NCBI RefSeq assembly: GCF_020283565.1
Contig: NC_060064.1
Location: 22,030,337-22,094,336, forward strand
Length of the DNA: 64,000 bases
Source: Trifolium pratense
Lineage: Eukaryota > Streptophyta > Magnoliopsida > Fabales > Fabaceae
Reading direction: 5' to 3'
Of this stretch, positions 11,231 through 21,400 are shown in pieces; position 1 is the first letter of the stretch; every line of letters begins with the position of its first letter. Below the pieces are notes generated by a model. The model saw only the letters and a program-made list of their open reading frames with translations, was not told the origin of the DNA and ran no database searches. A program made the position numbers and the translations under genes.

Positions 11231-14200
11231 TCATTCCAATTTTACTAGTGTCAATAAGGGTTTATTGGAGAAGAAGGCTTCTAGATTATCTTCCACAAGT
11301 TGAGTTGCAGCCATGTATGTTTCAGTAGTAAATGCAGCATTGTGAGGTGACAAAACCACATTGTCCATTGCTAAAAATTGTTGAGGAACATTAGGCTCAT
11401 TCTCAAACACATCCAAACCAGCACCACCAATATGTCCTTCCATCAAACAATTCACCAACTCCACCTCATCAATTAGGGACCCTCTTCCTACATTGACTAT
11501 AACACCTTTGTTTCCCAATGCCAACATCACTTCCTTGTTCACAATGTGCCTTGTTTGTTCATTTTGTGGACAACATAGAACTAATGCATCACTAGTAGAT
11601 GCAAGTTCAATCATGTTTGAATAAAAAGGGTATGTAACGAAGGGATTTTTCTTCCTTGAGAGATACAAAATAATGCATCCAAATCCCTCTAACCTTTTTG
11701 CTACTTCCCTGCCAATGCTTCCTAATCCAACAATTCCAACTCGCTTTCCATGTAGCTGAAACCACAATATCATGAAAAAAATAAATTTTGTTTTCAATTT
11801 TGGTATCTTAAGTACCTTAATGATAAAATAAGTCGATGTTTTCTCTCTAGGTTTCCCATGTATTTTTTATACCTCCAAATATTTTAATTTTGCCCTTGTT
11901 AAAAACTTCGGTTCGCAAAAACCGAAGTTTTTTCTAGTTCAAATTCAGAAAAAATTCGGTTAACAGAAATCGAATTTTTCCAAAAACTATTTTATTTATT
12001 TTTGTTTATTTTGTATTTTTTAGAGTAAAAGTTTGGAATTAGAAGAAAAGAGTATTACGGGTAAGATATTGAGGGAATTCATATTACTGTTGAGCTGACT
12101 AAAGTCAACTGTCGGTTATTGGATAGGGTGTCACGTGGAGCACCGATGTTTAACTGTTTAAGTGTGTATTATTAAGGCTAAGATTATTATTATTATGTAT
12201 GCCAAGAAAGGAAAAGGCAAACACAATAAGTCATGGAGTACCAAACACTTTTGCTAGTGATTACCTTCCTAAGTGCAAGCATTCTCATCTTCATTCTTAG
12301 AAAATTAAACCAAACCCAAAATCCTACAAAGCTTCCACCAGGGCCATACCCACTTCCCATTTTAGGAAACATTTTAGAACTTGGCAAAAACCCACACAAG
12401 ACACTCACAAAACTCTCTAAAATCTATGGACCAATCATGACACTTAAACTAGGAACCATAACAACCATAGTAATCTCATCACCACAACTAACCAAACAAG
12501 TCTTACATGAAAATTGCCAAATCTTTTCTAATAGAACTGTCCCACATGCAATTTGTGCGGTAGATCATAACAAATTTTCAGTTGGGTGGGTTCCAACTTT
12601 AGCTTTGTGGAAGAAACTAAGAAAAATTTGTGCTACCAAAGTATTTTCTACAAAAATGTTAGACTCAACAAAAATCCTTCGCCAACAAAAATTGCATGAA
12701 TTATTGGACTATGTGAATGAAAAATGTAAGAAATGTGAAGTTTTTGATATTGGTGAGGTTGTTTTTACAACTGTCCTTAATTCAATTTCAAAAACTTTGT
12801 TCTCTATGGATTTGGCTCATTCCACACCTGATGAAAAGTCTCAAGAGTTTAAAAACATTATTTGGGGTTACATGGTTGAAGCTGGTAGGCCTAATGTTTC
12901 AGATTTCTTTCCAATTCTTCGTCCATTAGATCCACAAAGGGTAAAAGCAAGGATGGCCAATCATATGAAAAAGGTGTATAAGATTTTTGATGGAATTATT
13001 GAAGAAAGAATTTGTTCAAGAGATTCCAAAGCTGATTATGAGGTGTGCAATGATGTGTTAGATTCACTTCTTAATAACAACAATCTTGGAGAACCCACTT
13101 CTAAATTGAGCCACAATGAAATGGTGCATCTATTTCTGGTTAGTATGAATATCATAAATCATAATCTACGACCTTTCAACTTTTTGGATAATTTTTAACA
13201 CACTATTTTTAGAGTTCGTTTGATGATGAGATAACCTAAGCTTTATTACTCCCATAAATGTTACATCTGTCTGTGGCTATTAAAGATATTATTGAAGAGA
13301 CTGAAATTTGATTATCGGATTCCTCACACTTAAAATGTGTGAGTTTAATAACTAGACTATAAAATTCAATAAAAAAAAATTAAAGTAGCGAAATATCCCC
13401 CGAACATAACTCAATTGATGTTATTGCATTTTATATAAGATCGAGATTCAAACACCGGATCTCCTACTTATTTACCTCGAAAGATAAATTTCTACAATTA
13501 TTAGCCTAATTTTTTTTTTTATTTTACACAAAGGAAAAACAAAAAAAACAAAAAAAACAGAGATAATTCAAATCCGTGATATATGATGATTGATTATATG
13601 TTTCAAACACGTCAAAAAAAAAATATTATATGTTTCCAAGTGCACTACACCCGTCCATTTAGTTGGTGGGATGTCCATGTCATGACTGATTTAATATATA
13701 ATGTGATTGATTATATATTTTGAACATTATTTTAATTTATTTTTTTGACAAAACATTATTTTAATATTTTGATGGTGGGATGTCCATGTCATGACTGATT
13801 TAATATCCGATATTTTGGTTTTATCCACTTTAAATATTTAATTTATCGATTTTCATACAATAAAACTTGCATATTTAAATATTTAACTTAATTGGTAGGA
13901 ACATAGCACTATATACATAGGAATCAGGATTCAAAATTCAGACACTCCACTTATTCACCTTTAAGGTGAAATTTTTAGCCACTAAGTTACTTGACAAAAA
14001 AAATTTATTTATTTACTTTTAAATTAATATTTTGTTGTGTTAATCAGTCAGTTTTTAGGGGAAGGTACTTTGATAATCTTAAAATTGGTCGGAAGATAAG
14101 TAAAATTTAACATAATATTGTTTTAATCTTAAAGTCGAATTCATTAAAGGATTCATTTTTATAGGGATTAAATATGTTTTTACAAAAATGTTTTTATAGG

Positions 14201-16347
14201 ACTAAAAACAATATTACGGAGTGACTAAAATTCAATATTACCATGATTTAATTAAAATTTAATGGAGTTAAATTTGAAAACTCATAATTTTATATGTGGG
14301 CTAAACCATCTTTAACACTTAATTATTCAAGTTTTTCAACTTTTTATGTTTTTGACAATAACGTTTTTCAACTTTTTATGTTAATGGCAAGGTTTTCTAA
14401 TACCTTAGGTTATATTTAATGGGTCATGCTAATCAGTGCCCCTGGAGCACTAGTTAACGAAACCAAAAGAAATATTTGAATTAAAAATAATATTTTTTAC
14501 ATTTTTTAGGAGTTAACTGTACAAATTCCAATATCAAATTACTATATTTATATCTTTAACCAGTGATCCGGGGCATTGTTTAGCATTTTCCGTATTAAAT
14601 TGACATAACATATTTAATTGAGTAGGATTTATTTGTTGCTGGGGTTGACACTACATCAAGCACCATTGAATGGATTATGGCGGAGCTACTACGTTACCCG
14701 AAAACATTAACAAAAGCAAGAAAAGAATTATGTAAAGCAATCGGCAAAGATGAAATAATTGAAGAATCACATATTTCTAAGTTGCCTTTCTTACAAGCAG
14801 TGGTGAAGGAAACATTGAGATTGCACCCAGCTGCTCCATTTTTGCTACCACACAAATGTGATGAAAATATGAACATATTAGGCTTCAATGTGCCAAAAAA
14901 TGCACAATTATTTGTCAATGTGTGGGCAATGGGAAGAGATCCAACCATTTGGGAAAATCCAACTATGTTCATGCCTGAAAGATTTTTGGAGTGTGATATT
15001 AATTATAAGGGTAATAATTTTGAGCTTATACCCTTTGGGGTTGGCAAGAGAATTTGTCCAGGATTGCCCTTAGCTCATAGGACTATGCATTTGGTTGTAG
15101 CATCCCTTCTACGCAACTTTGAATGAACACTTGCTGATGGGCTAAACCCAGAAGATATGAATATGGATGAGCAATTTGGGATAACCCTAAAGAGGGCCCA
15201 ATCTCTTCGAGTTCAAGCTACTTCATCGGCATAGGGGGATATGTTTGGAGGGAAAATGTGATTAAATTAAGATTTGTGTAACCTTAATGGTTCTAAATTG
15301 AAGTTGTGGTCGTGGACTCGCGATTGCAATTACATTTCAAATACTTATTTTGTGATAAAATGAAAACAAATGCAGATTGCAATTTATTTATTTTTTTACG
15401 TAATTTGCAATTTATTGTTGCAGTGTCGTTGTTGAGACCTTTAAAATTGTTATATTGTTGCATACTACAATTTGAAATTGGTCTCAATTTTTTCTTAATA
15501 TATTATAAATGTGAACAGGTTAATGTTTTATCTTATTTATTTGTAATATATTTATTATTTATCAATTTTTTCACACGGGTCTTTTTTTGAACAAAACACA
15601 CACGAGTCTTTATCTTTATAAATGTACAAGATTCGAACTTCGGCTCCATTTTTATACATAGATTTCCTCAACTTCTTTTATGTTATTAGATTAAGTGGTT
15701 CATATATATTGTTATGCGTATATTTATTCAACAAATGAAAATTATTAAATTTAGTAGTAATCAATTTTATTATATCATATCATATTATTATAATAAGTAG
15801 ATAAGTAGATTGGCGAGGGAGTTGTTGTTTATTTTGAAAGAAAGAAAAAACAACAAACCTTAGAGTTAGAACGATATTGCGGGAAGTCAAACTGCATGGT
15901 TGTTCTAACAAATCTATCAGCTGCTGAAATTTTGCTTAACACTCCAATGAGTAAAGCCACAGCCATGTCGGCAACATCTTCTGAGTACAATTTTCCTATA
16001 TTGGCAACTTGTATACCTCGACATTTGCAAACACTTAGGTCAATGTGATCAATTCCAGTGCTGGTGGTGACAATAAGCTTCAAACAAGGGAGAAGTTGAA
16101 GAATAATAGCATTAATTGGTGGAGATGCGCAGCATATAAGGGCTTTAAACATTGATGGATCATATTTGTTTTCAACCATGAACTTGTCTAGTGGTAGTGA
16201 GTTAGCATTCCATGGTTTTGATAAATTGTACTTTTGAGGTTGTTTGGGTTTGAGGACTCCTATGTTTATTGGAGGACCAACCACAAGAACAATTGGAACA
16301 TTGTTTTTGGTTTGTTTATTGTTTTGACAATCATTCACCTTCTCCAT
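11231..16347 (-). CDS. HPR-like glyoxylate/hydroxypyruvate reductase, copy 2 (intact)
   Basis: Exon 1 at 16347-15859 (163 codons) and exon 2 at 11755-11231 (174 codons plus stop) join in phase 0 to give 337 residues, near the 313-323 of plant HPR2/HPR3. Conserved parts: TSTGIDHIDL in the substrate domain, the dinucleotide loop GLGSIG (173-178), LSRKKNP after the second strand, which suggests NADPH, NVGRG with the substrate arginine (about 254), FENEP with the acidic partner (about 283) and SPHNAA with the catalytic histidine (about 301). The family reduces hydroxypyruvate, glyoxylate or hydroxyphenylpyruvate, usually in the cytosol; the exact substrate cannot be read here. The 4103-bp intron hosts the antisense P450 copy 2. 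No organelle signal is evident. Confidence 0.9.
11902..11931. repeat. Perfect 12-bp inverted repeat upstream of P450 copy 2
   Basis: Same arms as at 1531-1560 (AAAACTTCGGTT and AACCGAAGTTTT). The loop differs by one base. Confidence 0.7.
12100..12232 (+). promoter_or_regulatory. Proximal promoter of P450 copy 2 with G-box
   Basis: The G-box CACGTG at 12132-12137 and the neighbouring W-box core are kept. A 3-base insertion (CGG) lies between them compared with copy 1. Motif match only. Confidence 0.4.
13385..14005 (+). mobile_element. Two SINE-like relics in P450 intron (copy 2)
   Basis: Counterparts of the relics at 3010-3120 and 3530-3660, near 13393-13505 and 13887-14005, separated by AT-rich sequence. 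Borders are approximate. Confidence 0.45.
14422..14590. mobile_element. MITE in P450 intron (copy 2)
   Basis: GGTCATGCTAATCAGTGCCC at the left end and the inverse of GATCCGGGGCATTGTTTAGC at the right end form the TIRs. This copy keeps the left end more fully than 4051-4213. Confidence 0.65.
15235..15858. other. P450 copy 2 3' flank inside the HPR intron, no gene seen
   Basis: Counterpart of 4857-5464. AT-rich, with no coding exon recognised. The HPR intron donor (GT on the minus strand) is at 15858-15857. Confidence 0.6.
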
Positions 16348-16359
16348 TGATCGTTTATT

Positions 16360-16640
16360 TGTGTTGGAAAAAAGTAGAGCCTATAACCTCGATATATAGA
16401 GGAGTGCCAGCAACAGACATGTTGAGTATGCCTTGAAATCTCGGTTACAAGAAGTCGGAGTTTTTTTTCAAGTTTTGGAGCTGCAGACTTATGGGCGCAG
16501 GGTGAGCCTATGAGTAGGAACTCACTGCCTGTTGTGCTAGGAGCAGTCCCATAAAAACTAGCGGAAATCAAACCTTAGACCTTGAGAGAAGTATATTTCA
16601 ATGACTCAAGCCAACACCACTAAACCAATTCAAGTAGGCA
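16360..16640 (-). mobile_element. SINE-like element upstream of the HPR copy 2 start
   Basis: On the minus strand, TTTAGTGGTGTTGGCTTGAG and, about 30 bases later, AAGGTCTAAGGTTTGATTTC look like the A and B boxes of a tRNA-derived SINE. A GC-richer body runs toward the HPR start codon. A short open frame (16571-16335) crosses it and is probably not a gene. Its right-hand end lies only some 15-30 bp from the HPR ATG at 16347, so it could form part of the HPR leader. Confidence 0.5.
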
Positions 16641-17300
16641 AAAAAAAATATATATTACATGACGGAAAACCAAAACTTGCTCAAATGGCCGGGAAGAAGT
16701 GCTATTAACCCTATTGATTTTGATGTATTTGGTTGCTTTTGAATACAATTGACTTTGCCTACAAAATTGATTAAAAGGTCAAGCTAGGATTTAGTCTATG
16801 TTTATGTTTAATTACAGAATGAATCCTTTCAAATTGTCTCTTTTGCCCTTGAATTGAATTGTATCAATAACAAACACTCATCAATTCCTTTCACGGCTTC
16901 ACTTCACCTACTTGAGAGCTTCATTACTCCATCAATAATTCTTATTTTCCATTTCAGTGTTGGGAAGTTACAGATTGCACATTTGCAGATCCTTTCACAC
17001 CTACTTGTGTCAGTGTGTGTTAATTATTATTCGGTATAGTTCAGATTTGCTTTATGTTCTTGTTATTGTTACTGGTTTCATGATCAGTGATATCACTTTA
17101 CTGATTTTCTATTGCTGTCTATATTTGTTCAATCATCTGCCTTCTTTTTGTTCAGATTATATATATGGACATATTAAAAATCATGTTGGTTATTTACGCA
17201 CCTAAAAACCATTTTGACATAAAAAAATCCTAACAATATCTTTGGTACAAATTATTTCGATATCTAAATAAAAATTACTTTACATTTAACTTATTTTTAA
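16641..17300. other. Intergenic, no gene seen
   Basis: AT-rich sequence with only short open frames (for example 16854-17205) that lack recognisable motifs or exon structure. Confidence 0.5.
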
Positions 17301-17317
17301 CTAAAATTAACTAACAT

Positions 17318-17620
17318 CATCCCAGAACTAAGACACACTTTAAGCCGGTTTGAAACCAACCACCTTCACATCCTTCATACTGCATGTGTTTAAAGTTTTA
17401 AGTAACCAATTCAATTAAAATCAATTAGTATTACTGGAGAACTCAAGATACACTTAGAACCAGTTTAGAAGCACTTTCACATCTCTTATACATGCATTTA
17501 GAGTTTCAATGATCAATTCAATCAAAATCAATGAATATCACCACAGAACTAAAGAAACACTTAGAACCGGTTTGAAACCACTTTCACATTCCTTATACGT
17601 GGGTTTAGAGTCTTAGAACA
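17318..17620. repeat. About three degenerate direct repeats of 108-113 bp
   Basis: The units contain CAGAACTAAG..CACTTAGAACCGGTTT, then CTTTCACATYCCTTATAC and CAATTCAATCAAAATCAAT. Anchors are near 17322, 17436 and 17543. Divergence between units is substantial, so the array is old. Confidence 0.7.
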
Positions 17621-18457
17621 TTACTTTTTTGGGTTACCATCATATTGGTATGAAATTTCCACCACCTTTAACAATGACTAATCTCCGTCGAAAAACCTGT
17701 GTGGCACACAAGTTAACTTTGAAGGTTGAATTCCTACCTCTGTCAAAATCAATTCTCAACTATGTATGTTAATGTGACATTTAGATACACAAAGGATAAA
17801 ATTTGTATACCATACTCAAATTTAATACTGGCCATTATATTGATTTATAATTTAAAAGTTTAATGGTAATGGTAATGATCTTTGAAGGCTAACTAGTTGT
17901 GAGAAGCGTAGGATTTTTTGTTGAGATATGCTATTTGAACATCATCACATTCTGGAACAAAAAATTGGCATCTCCCTCTCTCCACTCTTTTTCCATCACC
18001 AACTGCCAGTCCTCCACCGCCACTTTACCGCGCTCATCCTCCCGTTTTGAATGGCTGTGTGAATGATATCTACACCGAGTTCCTCTTATAACACAACTTC
18101 CAAATAACCTGATCCGAAGAGTTTTCTATTTCTTTTTACAATAGTTTGCCTAGCATCATCTTTTTGTTTTGAATCACTTCCACTTCCAATAAATAAGATT
18201 AATTTTTACAAGTTGTTAAGTTTTATTGCACATCCAAGTTAACAATACTTTACAGATAATAAAAGACGTGGTTAAACTAAAACTAAATTGAAATTCCTGC
18301 TATTAGTGTTCAATCTATTTCCGATGAAAACAAAAACTCGTATTATGATTCAAGAGAACAAGCAACATAAGTAACTAACCTATATCTACTGCAAAATCCC
18401 AAAAACTAAATGATTCATGTCATATCATTACTCTCTTGAAGTGGCCAGGCAGAAAAA
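17621..18457. other. 3' flank of the synaptotagmin gene, no gene seen
   Basis: Between the repeat array and the SYT stop codon. The part nearest 18458 should be its 3' UTR (minus strand). No coding exon recognised. Confidence 0.5.
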
Positions 18458-21400
18458 TTACCGCGGCTTTGCACCACCACCACTTTCCTCAAAATTACCG
18501 ACAGGAGTAGTTGAACCGCTGGCACTCCTTCTGGTTGTAGTTTGCCCTGCGATTGTCCTGCCCATGAACTTTCCTGCTCTGCTCAGTCCACTGCCAACCG
18601 CACCAAGCCCACTGCCAACAGCGCCGAATCCACTGCCAACAAATCCAGTTCCAGCACCAATTCCACTTCCTACAAGTCCTGCTCCAGCACCAACTCCACT
18701 TCCTACAAGTCCAGCACCAGCAGTAACACCAGAACCAACTAGTCCAGCACCAGCAGTAACACCAGAACCAACTAGTCCAACACCAGACTCAACTACTGCT
18801 GTTGCTCCGTCTAGCGCGTCCATTGTACTTCCTATAACTCCTTCCTCTTTCAGTTTCTTCCTTTCCTCTAGTATCAATTTCTCTGCTTCTAGTGCAGCCT
18901 TCTGTTCTTCCTTGTTAAATTCATGATAGAAGTACTGAAATTCCAATCAGATTATAACACTTTCAATCAACTGAGACAGCATGTAGTAAATGAATACAGA
19001 ATAGCAAGAGGGAAATACAAAGGAAGAAATAAATGTTACTCTTCCTTAGAAATTTTGTAATGATGTCATCACCTACACAAACAAACAAATGCAAACATCT
19101 CTATATCATAAAAGAAATAGAATGTTTCATTACTGTAGTTTTGGATGTATAAAGCCACACATTTCAAGAACTTGTGACGTAATTAGGCTTTTATGCACTC
19201 AAAATCATAAAGTAATAGAGTCCCAAATTTCTTTTGAGAAATGGAGAGGATCTCTACTTAACAAATGCATGTCTATTTATTACCTTTATTCTCAAGGTTC
19301 CTCGATCCTTTTTATCTTTCACTTTCAGTGTATCAAGCGATGACAGAAGCCTCACTTCCATTTCCTTTTCAGTTTCTGCTTTCAAGTCAATAAGTGGCAA
19401 TTTTGCTATTCCCAGTCGTTTATCTTGCCCAATGTCTTCATCAAAAACCTATTTGCAGAGCCATGAAAATCTTGTATTCTTATTTTATTAAATCAATCAT
19501 GGCATAGAAACAGTTTAACGAGAACTGTGCATTTATGTGGAGAAAAATAAACCAAAATATTAACATGCGTAACTTATAGAAACAAATCAATGAAAGGTTA
19601 AGGGCAGAAGATAAGTGTATATTTGGTTTGAGAAAAAACCCATTGATTGTTATTCATAATAGTATAGTTTTGGGAAATAAAATTGTATCCGCTTTTATTT
19701 TTACAAAAACTTATAAGAGAAAAACTCAATAACGTGATAATAACTGAATGATAATTTTGAAAAATTTACATTACTTGTCAAATAAAAAATTTGAACAGAT
19801 TATATGTAGAGTATTTTCATGTTAATATACTAAATATATCCGGAAAAATGAATTCCTAACACAAATGTCTTATTTCTTCCATAAGTGAAGAGGATATAAT
19901 CTACTTTCCTTGAGCTAGTGAAAGCAAATTGTCAGTAACAACGCAGAATAAAGTAGCACAAGAGTAAAAAAGTATTAGTTGGATTCAATAACATTCGTTA
20001 GCAAATTCTCAAACCTCGAGAATGAGTGACTGCGTCTCCTTGTCTTCTGCAATCAAGTCAAATTCCTCATTCCAAACTGGATTCAAGTTGTTATCAATAA
20101 CCTTTGTTTTAACTTTAAACAATGGTCGAATATGCACAACTACATAAGGATCAGACTTCCCAATCATTTCCATATTCTTTAGATCATTTGCTTTTATTAC
20201 AGTCACGTGAAGTCTTCCCTGGGGTTTAAGCTCCAGTTCACTGCAAAAGACAAGGGTGTTTAAGCAATTTAAAATGTTTGAGCATTAACATTGAAATTGT
20301 TTTCCCTTCTTTCAAAATAACGAAGGAGACAAAAACAATGAAAGGAAAGAAATTTTTCTTGAGTAATACATCCACACAAATACCACCAAGATATGTTTTA
20401 AGCTGCATTCGGGAAGAAAACAGAACAAAATAAGATTCATATTACCTGGTATCAACAGGAATACCACCAAGTGGAACAACAATCCTATGAGGCCATTGGA
20501 GCATATCGGTAACAATTGAGGTCACGGTATCCTATGAAATGGTGGGTAAAATTAGAGTGCATTATGAGAATTAGTTCAAAATGAGTTAAATGGTAAAAAG
20601 GGCAAGCTCACAAATTAGAACTTACATCAATCATATCTGAAATTCCAGGAAGCGCCGTCAAACTCCCACCAACTGCCTTCAGAGTGTAATCAATTCTAGG
20701 CTTTGGCTGATTAAATGTTTAATGTAAAAGTCAGTAACTCCAAGACCGATAATTAAAAATCAGTGTCCCAAGTAATGCAGAATTTAATTAGAATATTGAT
20801 TAAGGCCAAGGAAATGGAACACATAAATTATAAACAATCTTGTCCCAGTCCACTTAATTCAAAATCTAAGAATGGGCATTGTCCTATTAGTGTTGGCCCT
20901 AGCATCTTCCTACGATGATAAATCAGTAAACCACTGAAGTGGATAGTAAATGCGGTGAACATAAGTTCGATACGAAGTGATCAATTATCTAACCCTTTCA
21001 GTTTTTGCTTAAATAATTGTGCTAGTTCTTAAATCAATTTCATTTTGTGGGAAAACAAAGTAATTAATGCCACACAATCATAAAGTCAATGGGGTCTGTC
21101 CACTAATTTTAGATTGATTTCTGGATCCCGCAAAAGGGCTTTCACAAACAAAATTGTAAACACCCCCTCCCCGAATGGTTACCTCAGCAAGTAGGGCAAC
21201 AACAACAGCAGAAATGCAGGGGATCTCGTCAGTAAGTTGGAATATAACACGGATAATGGTGAAAACCTGGAGATCCTTCAACTGAAGCGAAAAACAATAG
21301 CAATCAAAATTTCAAAAATTCCTCAGTGACATGAATTCAATCTAGAAACACAGCTTAGTCTAACCTGAATAGGAATTGACGCAACAAGGGCTTCAACAGC

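Larger units (their letters stand above)
12233..15234 (+). pseudogene. Cytochrome P450, CYP76-like, copy 2, premature stop
   Basis: Exons 12233-13138 and 14626-15234 correspond exactly to copy 1. A TGG-to-TGA change at 15124-15126 stops translation after residue 468 and removes the last 36 residues. The I-helix, ETLR, PERF and the heme cysteine loop all remain in frame, and the sequence after the stop is still open to the ancestral TAG at 15232-15234. That fits a very young lesion. The missing tail holds the last beta strands and the region of substrate recognition site 6, so loss or change of activity is likely. A truncated but folded protein cannot be excluded. A sequencing error at this one base is the simple alternative. 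Confidence 0.85.
10367..16136 (+). repeat. Segmental tandem duplication, copy 2
   Basis: This is the second copy of the block at 1-5732. The coding parts differ by only a handful of substitutions: about two amino-acid changes in P450 exon 1, one in HPR exon 2, and one nonsense change in P450 exon 2. The introns differ by scattered substitutions and indels. Beyond 16136 the sequence continues into the real 5' part of HPR exon 1, so this copy has the ancestral right-hand context. The high identity suggests a recent event. Confidence 0.95.

Noticed and set aside
16335..16571. 78-codon open frame upstream of HPR copy 2
   Set aside because: It lies across a SINE-like element with Pol III box patterns and has no recognisable domain.
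18417..18926. Pro/Thr-rich protein on the plus strand
   Set aside because: It is the antisense of the Gly-rich repeats in the last SYT exon, a composition artefact.
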